Shown: positions 54,421 to 63,517, counted from the first letter of the stretch. The stretch: 64,000 nucleotides of DNA from Porphyrobacter sp. AAP82 (GCF_000331285.1 NZ_ANFX01000008.1:150799-214798); one strand, 5' to 3'. Translations and numbers: made by a program. The notes: generated from the sequence alone by a model not told the origin.

Positions 54421-56400
54421 TTATGCGTTCAACGTGTTCAGGATTTGCGGGACAATCGCCTCCGCGGTGAAGCCGAAATGGGCAAACAGATCGCCCGCCG
54501 GCGCCGAAGCCCCGAAGCTGTCGATGCCGATGTTGAGCCCCCCGGTCCCGGTATAGCGCTGCCACCCGAAGGTGCTCGCCGCTTCCACCGAGACGACCAG
54601 CGCATCGGCGGGGAGGAGATCGGCGCGGTAAGCGGCGGGCTGCTCGTCGAACAGTTCGGTGCAGACCATCGAGACGACATCCGTGCCGATCCCCTGCGCT
54701 TCGAGCTGCGCGGCGCAGGCCGCGGCAAGCTCGACCTCGGAGCCGGTTGCCAGGATCACCACCTTGCGCGGGCCCTCGGCGGCCTTGAGGCGATAGCCGC
54801 CCTTGGCCGACAGGTTCTCGCCCGCATCGGTGAGGCGCAGCTGCGGCAGGTTCTGGCGGGTCAGCGACAGCACCGTGGGCCGGTCCTTCTGCGCGAGCGC
54901 GATCTGCCAGCACTCGGCGGTCTCGACCACATCGGCCGGGCGCATGACGAGAAGGTTCGGCATCGCCCGCAGCGACGCGAGGTGTTCGACCGGCTGGTGG
55001 GTCGGGCCGTCTTCGCCAAGCCCGATCGAATCATGCGTCATCACATAGATCACGCGGGCGTGCTGGAGCGCCGACAGGCGGATCGCCCCGCGCGCGTAAT
55101 CGGTGAAGACGAGGAAGGTCCCGCCATAGGGGATCACCCCGCCATGCAGCGCCATCCCGTTCATCGCCGCGGCCATCCCGAATTCGCGGATGCCGTAATA
55201 GACGTAGCGGCCCGCGTAATCGGCCTTGGAGAAGGTCCCGATCCCGCCTGCGAGCGTGTTGTTCGAGCCGGTGAGGTCGGCGCTGCCGCCGATCGTGTCG
55301 GGCAGGCGCGGATTGATCTGGGCGAGCGCCATCTCGCTGGCCTTGCGGGTGGCGACCTTCTGCGGGTTTGCGATCAGCGAGGCGATATATTCGCCTGACC
55401 CATCGCCATGCGGCAGATCGCCCGCCATGCGGCGCTCGAACTCGGCCTTGTGGGGGCTTGCTTCGAGCCGGCCTGCCCAGGCGCCATGGGCGCTGCGCCC
55501 CGGCTCGCCCGCGCTGCGCCAATCGGCAAGGATTTCGGTGGGCACCACGAAAGGTTCGTGCGGCCAGCCCAGCGCCGCGCGCGCAGCGGCAACCTCGCCC
55601 GCGCCCAGCGCCGCGCCGTGGACCCCGCTGGTGCCCTGCTTGTTGGGAGCACCCTTGCCGATCAGCGTGCGGCACGCGATCAGCGAAGGGCGCGGGTCGG
55701 CCTTCGCCTCGGCAAGCGCGCGGTCGATATCGGCGAAATCGTGCCCGTCGCAGGTCGTCACGTGCCAACCGGTCGCGATGTAACGCGCCTTGATGTCTTC
55801 GGAGGTGGACAGATCCGTCGCCCCGTCGATGGTGATGCGGTTGTCGTCCCACAGCACATTGAGGCGGCCAAGCCCCAGATGCCCGGCGAGCCCGATCGCC
55901 TCGTGATTGATGCCTTCCATCAGGCAACCGTCCCCAGCGATCACCCAGGTGCGGTGGTCGACGAGAGCCTCGCCGAACACGGCGTTGAGATGCCGCTCGG
56001 CCATCGCCATGCCCACCGCCATCGCCAGGCCCTGCCCCAGCGGGCCCGTGGTGCACTCCACCCCGTCGAGCAGGAAATTCTCGGGGTGGCCCGCGCAAGG
56101 GGAGCTGAGCTTGCGGAAGTTGCGGATGTCGCCAATCGTCGGCGCGGCATAGCCGGTGAGGTAGAGGAGGCTGTAGATCAGCATCGAGCCGTGACCGGCC
56201 GAGAGCACGAAGCGGTCACGGTCGGCCCACCCGGGCGCGGCGGGATCGAACTTCAGGTGCCGGGTGAACAGCACGCTCGCCACGTCGGCCATGCCCATCG
56301 GCATTCCCGGGTGGCCCGAATTGGCCGCCTCGACCGCGTCCATCGACAGGGCGCGGATGGCGTTGGCCATCGGCTGAAGGCGGGCGGCATCGAGGCTCAT
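54421..56400 (-). CDS. tkt: Transketolase
   Basis: 659 residues, full length. It moves two-carbon ketol units between pentose-phosphate sugars using thiamine diphosphate. Sites: start MANAIRALSMDAVEAANSGHPGMPMGMADV, TPP/Mg motif IAGDGCLMEGINHEAIGLAGHLGLGRLNVLWDDN, the second active-site region TFLVFTDYARGAIRLSALQ with HDSIGLGEDGPTHQPVEHL. The ATG complementary to 56398-56400 matches the family start; the long open frame before it is not transketolase-like. First gene of the cluster with gap, pgk and fba; divergent from the zapA unit. Confidence 0.95.
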   Translation of the reverse strand: MSLDAARLQPMANAIRALSMDAVEAANSGHPGMPMGMADVASVLFTRHLKFDPAAPGWADRDRFVLSAGHGSMLIYSLLYLTGYAAPTIGDIRNFRKLSSPCAGHPENFLLDGVECTTGPLGQGLAMAVGMAMAERHLNAVFGEALVDHRTWVIAGDGCLMEGINHEAIGLAGHLGLGRLNVLWDDNRITIDGATDLSTSEDIKARYIATGWHVTTCDGHDFADIDRALAEAKADPRPSLIACRTLIGKGAPNKQGTSGVHGAALGAGEVAAARAALGWPHEPFVVPTEILADWRSAGEPGRSAHGAWAGRLEASPHKAEFERRMAGDLPHGDGSGEYIASLIANPQKVATRKASEMALAQINPRLPDTIGGSADLTGSNNTLAGGIGTFSKADYAGRYVYYGIREFGMAAAMNGMALHGGVIPYGGTFLVFTDYARGAIRLSALQHARVIYVMTHDSIGLGEDGPTHQPVEHLASLRAMPNLLVMRPADVVETAECWQIALAQKDRPTVLSLTRQNLPQLRLTDAGENLSAKGGYRLKAAEGPRKVVILATGSEVELAAACAAQLEAQGIGTDVVSMVCTELFDEQPAAYRADLLPADALVVSVEAASTFGWQRYTGTGGLNIGIDSFGASAPAGDLFAHFGFTAEAIVPQILNTLNA

Positions 56401-56604
56401 CGGCACGCTGTTCTCCTGCACGGACCGGTTTGACTGCAATCGCGCGATTCGACCCCGGTCCCGGTCGCGCTGTGCCATTGCCGAGGGGACGGGGGAGGTC
56501 AACCTTTGCCGCCGCCGATCCCCGTCTCGCGCCCCCGAGGCACTTATCAACAGCCCGCCCCAAGGCTTTGCGCCGCCTTGATTGTGTTGGTATCGTCTCT
56601 CCTC

Positions 56605-56820
56605 ATGACCGCCGACCGCATCGCATCCGCGCTGACCCGCATCCAGGCCGCGATGGCGCGCATCGCTGCCGCGCGTGACGCTCTTGCAGCAGACGATGCC
56701 AGAGCCGGGAGCAGTTCGGCGCGGGTCGTCGAGCTGGTCAATGTCCATGAGAAGCTGCGCGAACAAGTCGCTGAGAGCCTTCGGGAACTTGACGATCTGC
56801 TGGCGGCGCTGGAGGAATAG
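56605..56820 (+). CDS. Small coiled-coil protein upstream of zapA (ZauP-like)
   Basis: 71 residues, almost all helix with heptad character: RIASALTRIQAAMARIAAARDALAADD, then ARVVELVNVHEKLREQVAESLRELDDLLAALEE. In Caulobacter a small coiled-coil protein (ZauP) encoded directly before zapA binds ZapA and tunes FtsZ-ring positioning; size, fold and position match, but identity is inference. The ATG at 56605 is chosen because the protein-like part begins there. zapA starts nine bases after its stop. Confidence 0.7.
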   Translation: MTADRIASALTRIQAAMARIAAARDALAADDARAGSSSARVVELVNVHEKLREQVAESLRELDDLLAALEE

Positions 56821-56829
56821 GCGCAAGGC

Positions 56830-57330
56830 ATGAGCACCGTCACCCTCAGCATCGGCCCCAAGAGTTACGCGGTCGCCTGTGCGGACGGGCAGGAGGCGCA
56901 TATCCGCGCGCTGGGGGCGATGATCGCGGATAAATATGCGCAGCTCGGCAGCGCGCGCGCGCCGCTCGAGGCGCAGAATCTGGTCTTCGCCGCGCTGTTC
57001 CTCGCCGACGAGCTGGCCGAGGCAAGGATGCGGATCGCCGAAATCCCCGAGCCGGCCCCCGCGCCCGAACCCGATACCGCCGAACTCGATGCCGCGCGCG
57101 AGGTGATCGCGCGGCTCGAGGCCGAGCTGGCCGAAGCGCGCGAGATCGCCGCGCATCCGGCCCCCGCGCCCGAGGCCCCCGCCCCGTCACCGGTTCCGCA
57201 ATTCGACCTGTTCGGGAGCGCACCTGCGGCCGCCGCCGTTGATGCGGACCTCGCCGCGCGGCTCGAAGCGCTGGCTGCTGCTGCCGAAGCCAGCGCCGCC
57301 GCGCTTGAAGCGGCGGCTGCCAGCGCCTAG
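56830..57330 (+). CDS. zapA: Cell division protein ZapA
   Basis: 166 residues, longer than the typical 100-130. The N-terminal globular part VTLSIGPKSYAVACADGQEAHIRALGAMIADKY is the ZapA dimer domain, followed by helix AQNLVFAALFLADELAEARMRI. A Pro/Ala/Glu-rich linker (about residues 76-125) and a second Ala-rich helix extend the tail. ZapA bundles FtsZ filaments at the division site. As in many proteobacteria it is followed by the 6S RNA gene and the 5-formyl-THF cyclo-ligase gene. Confidence 0.88.
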   Translation: MSTVTLSIGPKSYAVACADGQEAHIRALGAMIADKYAQLGSARAPLEAQNLVFAALFLADELAEARMRIAEIPEPAPAPEPDTAELDAAREVIARLEAELAEAREIAAHPAPAPEAPAPSPVPQFDLFGSAPAAAAVDADLAARLEALAAAAEASAAALEAAAASA

Positions 57331-57367
57331 ATAGCCTGGCGGCGGGACTGCCCGGCACGAGCCGATT

Positions 57368-57486
57368 GAATATCCCTGAGGCTATAAGCAATCCAATGGG
57401 AGTTGTCCCTGCCCGGGTCCACTGGTTCGTCCGGGGGTCTCGGGCATACGGCGCCCACCTGACGTTAAAGGCGTCAGAGGATTTCT
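57368..57486 (+). ncRNA. ssrS: 6S RNA
   Basis: The spacer between zapA and the 5-formyl-THF cyclo-ligase gene is the classical site of 6S RNA. ATCCCTGAGGC (57372-57382) can pair with GCGTCAGAGGAT (57471-57482) as a closing stem, with an open middle region around GTTGTCCCTGCCCGGG and GGTTCGTCCGGGGG, mimicking an open promoter that binds the housekeeping RNA polymerase. An inner hairpin CTGACG/CGTCAG (57459-57477) lies in the 3' arm. Exact ends are approximate; the call rests mostly on synteny and fold. Confidence 0.7.
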
Positions 57487-57621
57487 AGCGCAAACGACCC
57501 ATGGTGGTTCCGTCACTTTCTTGTTTTCCGCATCGCCTCCGCGATGCGGTTCGTCCGGGGGCCCGGCCCTGCGGGCCACCCCTGTGGGCGCGCGTTCGCG
57601 CTTGCGGCCTGCGGCCGATAA

Positions 57622-57672
57622 TCCTCCCCTTCAGGGGACGGGGACCACCGAAGGTGGTGGAGGGGCGAGCGG
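57622..57672. repeat. Half copy of palindromic element family B
   Basis: TCCTCCCCTTCAGGGGACGG then GGACCACCGAAGGTGGTGGA and GGGGCGAGCGG, matching one side of the imuB copy (reverse orientation). The other half is missing. It lies between 6S RNA and the cyclo-ligase start. Confidence 0.7.
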
Positions 57673-57718
57673 CCATCGCACTTGCCGCCATAAGACGCGG
57701 GGTCTACCGCTCGAAGCG

Positions 57719-58297
57719 ATGACCCACCCCACCAAATCGGAACTCCGCCAACAGCTCCGCGCCGCGCGCCGTGCGCATGTTGCGGCGCTGCCGGACTCCA
57801 TTCGCGGCCTGCTGTTCCATCGCCCCCCGGCCCCGCTCCTCGCACGGATCGGCGACGAGGCGGTGATCGGCCTCTACCACGCCGCCGCCCACGAGGCCCC
57901 TGCGAGCGGCTATGCGCGCTTCTTCCACGAGGCGGGGCACACCATCGCCCTCCCCCGCTTCGCCGCGCGCGGCGCCGCGATGACCTTCGCGCGCCACACC
58001 GACCCCCATGACGAGAGCGACCTTGAAGTCGGCCCCTTCGGCATGCTCCAGCCCGCCGCCGAGGCCGGGGCGCTGGTGCCGGACGTGCTGTTCGTGCCGT
58101 TGGTGGGGTTCACCCCCGATCTCGACCGGCTGGGGCAAGGCGGCGGGCATTATGACCGCTGGCTCGCGGAACATCCCCCGCAGCTGGCCGTTGGCCTTGC
58201 ATGGGACGCACAGGCCTGCGCGACCCTGCCCACCGAACCCCACGACAAGCCGCTGGGTGCGGTCGTCACCCCCACCCGGATCTACGGAAGCCTCTGA
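57719..58297 (+). CDS. 5-formyltetrahydrofolate cyclo-ligase
   Basis: 192 residues. It converts 5-formyl-THF to 5,10-methenyl-THF with ATP. The nucleotide/substrate motif is near VPLVGFTPDLDRLGQGGGHYDRWLAEHP (about residues 122-150), the strongest family signature; the N-terminus THPTKSELRQQLRAARRAH and ending DKPLGAVVTPTRIYGSL fit. The ATG at 57719 follows the half repeat directly and no clear ribosome site is seen. Placement after zapA and 6S RNA is as in many bacteria (ygfA/fau). Confidence 0.9.
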   Translation: MTHPTKSELRQQLRAARRAHVAALPDSIRGLLFHRPPAPLLARIGDEAVIGLYHAAAHEAPASGYARFFHEAGHTIALPRFAARGAAMTFARHTDPHDESDLEVGPFGMLQPAAEAGALVPDVLFVPLVGFTPDLDRLGQGGGHYDRWLAEHPPQLAVGLAWDAQACATLPTEPHDKPLGAVVTPTRIYGSL

Positions 58298-58300
58298 ACC

Positions 58301-58525
58301 ATGCGCGAGACCCCGACCTGGCGAATTCCTCTCGGCATCTTCGCGTTGTTCATCGCCCTGATGGTCTACGGCATCGTGATCGCGCGCTATGCCCCCGACA
58401 TCATCGGCGGCTGGCCGGGCGCGGCGCAGACCGTGGTCTACGTGATCCTCGGCCTTGTCTGGCTGCTGCCCTTGCGGCGCTTCCTGATCTGGATGGAGAC
58501 CGGCAGCTGGAGCCCGCCGGAATAG
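58301..58525 (+). CDS. DUF2842 small membrane protein
   Basis: 74 residues with two membrane helices: WRIPLGIFALFIALMVYGIVIARYAP and TVVYVILGLVWLLPLRRFLIWM. This matches the short alphaproteobacterial DUF2842 family. The start is three bases after the cyclo-ligase stop, so it is in the same transcript. Function unknown. Confidence 0.8.
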   Translation: MRETPTWRIPLGIFALFIALMVYGIVIARYAPDIIGGWPGAAQTVVYVILGLVWLLPLRRFLIWMETGSWSPPE

Positions 58526-58536
58526 CCAAAAGAAAA

Positions 58537-58556
58537 GGCGGACCGAAGCCCGCCTT
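58537..58556 (+). terminator. Possible terminator after the DUF2842 gene
   Basis: GGCGG (58537-58541), loop, CCGCC (58550-58554) followed by TT, with AAAAGAAAA just before. Short stem; weak case. Confidence 0.3.
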
Positions 58557-58588
58557 GTCGCTGCCCCAAGGGCTGTCCGGGAGACAAG

Positions 58589-58665
58589 TGGCGCGAGTGA
58601 CGGGGCTCGAACCCGCGACCTCCGGCGTGACAGGCCGGCGCTCTAACCGACTGAGCTACACCCGC
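58589..58665 (-). tRNA. tRNA-Asp (GUC)
   Basis: Acceptor GCGGGTG/CACTCGC, D arm AGCTCAGTCGGTTAGAGC, anticodon loop CTGTCAC giving GTC between CCGGC and GCCGG, T arm GCGGGTTCGAGCCCCGT, discriminator G, CCA encoded. Confidence 0.96.
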
Positions 58666-58719
58666 GCATCTTGTCCTGAACGAGCGTTCCGGCAAGGCCG
58701 TCCCGCTCGTGGAGCAGCG

Positions 58720-58748
58720 CCATTAGGGCGGAGGCTTCGGGCTGTCAA
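58720..58748 (-). promoter_or_regulatory. Promoter of tRNA-Asp
   Basis: Minus strand TTGACA (58748-58743), 17 bases, TAATGG (58725-58720): a near-consensus pair between the E2 gene end and the tRNA. Confidence 0.65.
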
Positions 58749-58783
58749 CGCCCTCTTGGCCTGCCTTGACGCAATAATTTCAC

Positions 58784-60067
58784 CTAATCGACCAGCAGCA
58801 GCGCCGGGGTCTCGATCAGCCGCTTCATGCCCTGAATGAAGCTCGCCGCATCGTGCCCGTCGACCACGCGGTGATCGCAGGAGATCGAGATGTTCATCAG
58901 CTTGCGCCTGGCGATGCGCTCGCCTCCCATCCCGTCGGGGACGAACATCGGGCGCTCGACGATGCGGTTGGGGCCGATGATCGCGACCTCCGGCCGGTTG
59001 ATGACGGGCGTGGTCGCAACGCCGCCCAGGGGCCCGAGCGAGGTGACGGTGAGGGTCGAGCCCGAGAGCTCCTGGGAGGTTGCCTTGCCGGTGCGGGCAG
59101 CCTCGGCCAGACGGCCGATCTCGCGGGCAAGCTGCCACAGGTTCAGGCCTTGCGCGTCGCGAATCACCGGCACCATCAAGCCGCTTGTCGTCTGCGCTGC
59201 CATCCCGAGATGCACCGCGCCATAACGGGTGACGACATTCGCCTCGTCATCGAAGCGCGCGTTGATCATCGGGAAGGCCGGAATGGTCTTGCAGATCGCG
59301 GTGATCAGCAGCGGCAGCATGGTGAGCTTCGGCCTGTCGCCCCGCGCAGCGTTCAGCTGCGCGCGCAGCTCTTCCAGATCGGTGACGTCGCACTCCTCGA
59401 CATAGGTGAAGTGCGGGATGTGACGCTTGGCCGCGGCCATGTTCTGCGCGATGCGCTTCCTGAGACCGATCACCTTGATCGTCTCGTCGCCCCGCGCCTT
59501 GCCCGCCGCACCGAAGCCCCCGTTATAGGCGAGGAAGGCGTCAAGATCGGCGTGGCGCACGCGGCCATCGGCGGCGGGCCTGACCTGCGCAAGGTTGATG
59601 CCGAGATCGCGCGCGCGCTGGCGCACGGCAGGGGAGGCCAGAACCTTGGCCTCGGCCCGGTGTTGGGACGCAGGGGCCGGTGCTGCCGTGGCAGCCTCGC
59701 CGGCGTCCGAAGCAGCCGGCGATTCGGCCTCGATCCGCTCGGCCACCTCTTGCGAGGTCGGCGCATCGGACATGTCATCTTCGGCCTGCACGGCGGCGGC
59801 TTCGGCTTCCTCTTCGGTCACCTCGCCTTCGGTCTCGATCACCAGCAGCATCGCGCCGATCGCGACCACCTCGCCGGCTTCGCCCGCAAGCGCCGTCACC
59901 ACACCCGACACCGGGCTTTCGATGTCGATCGTCGCCTTGTCGGTCATCACGTCGACGATGTGCTGGTCTTCCTCGACCCGGTCGCCGACCTTGACGTGCC
60001 ATTCGACGACTTCCGCCTCGGCCACGCCTTCGCCCACGTCGGGCATTTTGAAGATGAATTTCGCCAT
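58784..60067 (-). CDS. bkdB: Branched-chain 2-oxoacid dehydrogenase E2 (dihydrolipoyl acyltransferase)
   Basis: 427 residues. One lipoyl domain (FKMPDVGEGVAEAEVVEWHV, lipoyl Lys in VMTDKATIDIESP), a Glu/Ala-rich linker, the E1/E3-binding domain ASPAVRQRARDLGINLAQVRP and the catalytic domain with VIGLRKRIAQNMAAAKRHIPHFTYVEECD and active-site His in SISCDHRVVDGHDAASF. It transfers the acyl group to CoA in the complex that degrades Val, Leu and Ile oxoacids. It follows E1beta by seven bases. No E3 (dihydrolipoamide dehydrogenase) gene is next to it. Confidence 0.9.
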   Translation of the reverse strand: MAKFIFKMPDVGEGVAEAEVVEWHVKVGDRVEEDQHIVDVMTDKATIDIESPVSGVVTALAGEAGEVVAIGAMLLVIETEGEVTEEEAEAAAVQAEDDMSDAPTSQEVAERIEAESPAASDAGEAATAAPAPASQHRAEAKVLASPAVRQRARDLGINLAQVRPAADGRVRHADLDAFLAYNGGFGAAGKARGDETIKVIGLRKRIAQNMAAAKRHIPHFTYVEECDVTDLEELRAQLNAARGDRPKLTMLPLLITAICKTIPAFPMINARFDDEANVVTRYGAVHLGMAAQTTSGLMVPVIRDAQGLNLWQLAREIGRLAEAARTGKATSQELSGSTLTVTSLGPLGGVATTPVINRPEVAIIGPNRIVERPMFVPDGMGGERIARRKLMNISISCDHRVVDGHDAASFIQGMKRLIETPALLLVD

Positions 60068-60074
60068 GACGCGG

Positions 60075-61142
60075 TCAGTCCTTGAGCAGCTTGTCGATTG
60101 CCTCGCCGATGCGGACCGGGCCCGGGAAATAGGCCCATTCGAGGCTGTGGGGATAGGGCGTGTCGAAGCCGGTGACGCGTTCCACGGGCGCTTCGAGGTG
60201 GTAGAAACAGCGTTCGGTAACGAGCGCCGAAAGCTCCGCCCCGAAGCCCGAGGTGCGGGTCGCCTCGTGGACGACGAGGCAGCGCCCGGTCTTTGCGACC
60301 GAGGCTTCGATCGCCTTGATGTCGAGCGGGACCAGCGTGCGCAGATCGAGGATTTCGGCATCCACGCCCTTGGCCGCGCACACCGCCTCGGCGACATGGA
60401 CCATCGTGCCATAGGCGAGCACGGTCAAGGCCTCGCCCTCGCGCACCGTGCGCGCCTTGCCGAGCGGCACCTTGTAATAGCCTTCCGGCACCACGGAATC
60501 GGGGTGCTTCTTCCACGGCTCGACCGGCTTGTCGTAATAGCCCGAGAACGGTCCGTTGTAGATGCGCTTGGGTTCGAAAAAGATGACGGGGTCATTGTCC
60601 TCGATCGCCGAAATCAGCAGGCCCTTGGCGTCATGGGGGGTTGCCGGGATCACGGTCTTGAGACCCGCCACATGGGTGAACAGCGCCTCGGGCGACTGGC
60701 TGTGGGTCTGGCCGCCGAAAATGCCCCCGCCGAAGGGCGAGCGCACGGTCATCGGCGCGATGTAATCGCCCGCCGAACGGTAACGCAGCCGCGCGGCTTC
60801 GGAGACCAACTGGTCGAGGCCGGGATAGATGTAGTCTGCGAACTGGATTTCCGGGACCGGCCGGAGCCCATAGGCCCCCATCCCCACCGCCACGCCAATG
60901 ATCCCGCATTCGCTGATCGGGGTGTCAAAGACACGCGTCTTGCCGTGCTTGGCCTGAAGCCCGGCGGTGGCGCGGAACACGCCGCCGAAATAGCCGACAT
61001 CCTCGCCCATGATGATCACGTCGGGATCGCGGGTCAGCATGATGTCGAGCGCTTCGTTGATCGCCTCGATCATGTTGAGGCGGCGCCCGGCGTCCTTGGC
61101 CCCGATCACGGCCTCGCCCAGAGTGGCAGGTTGCTCGCTCAT
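60075..61142 (-). CDS. bkdA2: Branched-chain 2-oxoacid dehydrogenase E1 beta subunit
   Basis: 355 residues. Transketolase-like pyrimidine-binding domain with MIEAINEALDIMLTRDPDVIIMGEDVGYFGGVF, the conserved core EIQFADYIYPGLDQLVSEAARLRYRS, SPFGGGIFGGQTHSQSPEALFTHVAGLKTV, and a C-terminal domain ILDLRTLVPLDIKAIEASV. With the alpha subunit it decarboxylates 2-oxoacids. The ATG overlaps the E1alpha stop by four bases (ATGA), so the subunits are translationally coupled. Confidence 0.92.
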   Translation of the reverse strand: MSEQPATLGEAVIGAKDAGRRLNMIEAINEALDIMLTRDPDVIIMGEDVGYFGGVFRATAGLQAKHGKTRVFDTPISECGIIGVAVGMGAYGLRPVPEIQFADYIYPGLDQLVSEAARLRYRSAGDYIAPMTVRSPFGGGIFGGQTHSQSPEALFTHVAGLKTVIPATPHDAKGLLISAIEDNDPVIFFEPKRIYNGPFSGYYDKPVEPWKKHPDSVVPEGYYKVPLGKARTVREGEALTVLAYGTMVHVAEAVCAAKGVDAEILDLRTLVPLDIKAIEASVAKTGRCLVVHEATRTSGFGAELSALVTERCFYHLEAPVERVTGFDTPYPHSLEWAYFPGPVRIGEAIDKLLKD

Positions 61143-62434
61143 CCAAAGGGCCTTTCGGTGCCGAACTTGGCGATGCGCTCGCGGATCGCCTGCTCGGCCT
61201 GCTCCTCGAGGTGCCAGGGGAGTTCCTCGTAGACGTCCTCGAACATGGTGTGGAACGGGTGGTGGAGGCCATGGCCCAGGATGCCGTTCTTCTCGGCTTC
61301 CTTGGTGGTCGTCTTGACCCGCTCGGCGCATTCGAGGTCCATCGCGCTCTGGCGCTCCTCGTCCCATTCGCCGATGGCGATAAGGTGGTTCTTGAGGCGG
61401 TTGACGGGATCGCCGAGCGGCCATTCATCGCGCTCTTGCGCAGAACGGTAGCCCGAGGGGTCGTCCGAGGTGGAGTGGCCTTCCGCGCGGTAGGTGAAGT
61501 ATTCGATGAGGCTCGGCCCGTGATTGCCCCGCGCGCGGGTTGCGGCCCATTCGGCGGCAGCATAGCAGGCGAGCGGGTCATTGCCGTCGACGCGCAAGGC
61601 GGCAATGCCATAGCCAAGCCCGCGCGCGGCAAATGTGGTGCGCTCGGCGCCTGCAAAGCCCGAGAAGCTGCTGATCGCCCACTGGTTGTTGACCACGTTG
61701 AGGATGACCGGCGCGTTGTAGACGGCGGCAAAGGTGCAGGCCGAGTGGAAATCGCCCTCGGCGGTCGAGCCCTCGCCCACCCAGCTTGCCGCGATCCGGC
61801 TATCGCCCCGGCAAGCGCTCGCCATTGCCCAGCCCACCGCTTGCGGACACTGCGTGGCGAGGTTGCCCGAAATGCTGAAGAAGCTGTGCTCTCGGCTCGA
61901 ATACATGATCGGCAGCTGGCGGCCCTTCAGCTTGTCGGCCTTGTTCGAATAGATCTGGTTGATCATCTCGATCAGCGGATAGCCGCGCGCGATCAGGATC
62001 CCCTGCTGGCGGTAGGAGGGGAAGATCATGTCGTCGCTGGCGAGCGCCATCGCGGGGGCGATCGAGGTTGCCTCTTCCCCGGTGCACTTCATGTAGAAGC
62101 TGGTCTTGCCCTGCCTTTGCCCGCGGAACATCCGCTCGTCGAAGGCGCGCACCAGCGCCATGTGGCCGAGCATGGTGCGCAAGCGATCGGGCGAAAGGCG
62201 CGGGTTCCAGGGGCCGTGCGCAAGGTTGTCGTCACCCAGCACCCGGACGAGACCATAGGCAAGGCCCGCCATCTGCGAGGGGTGGACGCCCTCGTCGGGA
62301 CGCGGCTGGTCGCCGGGCGCGCCGATATCGATATGCGAGAAATCCGCGGTGTCGCCGGGGCGGTATCTGGGCTCGGGCACGTGCAGCGCAAGCGCCGGGC
62401 GGTTGCCCTCTGCGGGATTGCCAGAACCGGCCAT
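61139..62434 (-). CDS. bkdA1: Branched-chain 2-oxoacid dehydrogenase E1 alpha subunit
   Basis: 431 residues from the ATG complementary to 62432-62434, which has GGGGAGAG eight bases upstream; ATGs at 62452 and 62485 are alternatives. Thiamine-diphosphate motif GEGSTAEGDFHSACTFAAVYNAPVILNVVNNQWAIS, substrate and phosphorylation-loop region TYRAEGHSTSDDPSGYRS, and helix LGHMALVRAFDERMFRGQRQGKTSFYMKCTGEEA. The long N-terminus with PEPRYRPGDTADFSHIDIG is typical of bacterial BCKDH alpha rather than pyruvate dehydrogenase. First gene of the operon. Confidence 0.92.
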   Translation of the reverse strand: MAGSGNPAEGNRPALALHVPEPRYRPGDTADFSHIDIGAPGDQPRPDEGVHPSQMAGLAYGLVRVLGDDNLAHGPWNPRLSPDRLRTMLGHMALVRAFDERMFRGQRQGKTSFYMKCTGEEATSIAPAMALASDDMIFPSYRQQGILIARGYPLIEMINQIYSNKADKLKGRQLPIMYSSREHSFFSISGNLATQCPQAVGWAMASACRGDSRIAASWVGEGSTAEGDFHSACTFAAVYNAPVILNVVNNQWAISSFSGFAGAERTTFAARGLGYGIAALRVDGNDPLACYAAAEWAATRARGNHGPSLIEYFTYRAEGHSTSDDPSGYRSAQERDEWPLGDPVNRLKNHLIAIGEWDEERQSAMDLECAERVKTTTKEAEKNGILGHGLHHPFHTMFEDVYEELPWHLEEQAEQAIRERIAKFGTERPFG

Positions 62435-62548
62435 ATTGCGCGCTCTCCCCATGCCGGCACGCCGCGCGGGAGCGGGTGCGATCATTGCTTGAATACGTAT
62501 TTTTATTTCACCGCCGGTGAGCGGTCAAGCACGGCGAGCGCGGCGGCC

Positions 62549-63517
62549 TCACACCGCAACAGGCGCGCTGATCGGGGGCAGCGGGGTGTAATCATGCACC
62601 ACAAAGTCCTCGATCCGGTAGTCGAATATTGTTTCGGGCAGCCTTGTGATGGCGAGCCGCGGGTGGCCCTGCGGCTGGCGCGCAAGCTGCTCCGCGATGA
62701 GGTGCGCGTGGTTGAGGTAGAGATGCACGTCGCCCCCCATCCACACCAGCTCGCCCGGCTCCATCCCCACCTGCTGCGCGATCATCGCGGTGAGGAGCGC
62801 CGCCGACCACAGGTTGAACGGCAGGCCAAGCGCGACATCGCAAGAGCGCTGGTAGAGCAGGCAGTTGAGCCGCGCGCTGCTACCCTCCCCGCTGACGTGG
62901 AACTGGTAGGTCTTGTGGCACGGCGGCAGCGCCATGCGGTCAAGCTCGGCAACGTTCCAGCCCTCGATGATGTGGCGGCGGCTGCCGGGTGCGGTGCGCA
63001 GACTCTTGATCACCTGCGCGATCTGGTTGATGCCTTCGCCCTTCTCGTAGAGCCCGTCGGGACGGTAGCGGTAGGTCGGCCAGTCCACCCACTGCTTGCC
63101 ATAGACCGGACCGAGATCGCCCCAGCGGAGGGCGAAGGCCTCGTCCTCGGCGATGCTCTGGACGAAATCCTCGAGGCTGACCTGATCGCCCGTCTCGCGC
63201 ACATAGCGCGCGTGGGGCCACTCGTTCCAGATCTTGACGCCCTGGAGCACCAGCGGGCGAATGTTCGTCTCGCCGGTCAGGAACCACAGCAATTCACGCG
63301 TCGCGGTCTTCCAGTAGACACGCTTGGTGGTGAGCAGCGGCATGGCGCCGCCGCCAAGATCGAATCGCAACATCGCCCCGCACACCGAACGCGTGCCGAT
63401 CCCGGTGCGGTCGATCCGTTCGCTCCCGGTCTGCCAGATCTGCCGCATCAGATCGAGATACTGCTGTTCAGGGTGGGCTGGTGCCGGGGAAGAGAAGGGA
63501 ATCGCGCTGCTGGCCAT
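62549..63517 (-). CDS. thyA: Thymidylate synthase
   Basis: 322 residues, somewhat longer than the 264 of E. coli. It methylates dUMP to dTMP with 5,10-methylene-THF. Landmarks: RTGIGTRSVCGAMLRFDL, ETNIRPLVLQGVKIWNEWP, the catalytic Cys in MALPPCHKTYQFHV, RSCDVALGLPFNLWSAALL and the end FDYRIEDFVVHDYTPLPPI. An extra stretch around residues 90-150 (RYVRETGDQVSLEDFVQSIAEDEAF) makes up the added length, as in some other ThyA proteins. The ATG complementary to 63515-63517 is taken; it is a single gene. Confidence 0.95.
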   Translation of the reverse strand: MASSAIPFSSPAPAHPEQQYLDLMRQIWQTGSERIDRTGIGTRSVCGAMLRFDLGGGAMPLLTTKRVYWKTATRELLWFLTGETNIRPLVLQGVKIWNEWPHARYVRETGDQVSLEDFVQSIAEDEAFALRWGDLGPVYGKQWVDWPTYRYRPDGLYEKGEGINQIAQVIKSLRTAPGSRRHIIEGWNVAELDRMALPPCHKTYQFHVSGEGSSARLNCLLYQRSCDVALGLPFNLWSAALLTAMIAQQVGMEPGELVWMGGDVHLYLNHAHLIAEQLARQPQGHPRLAITRLPETIFDYRIEDFVVHDYTPLPPISAPVAV

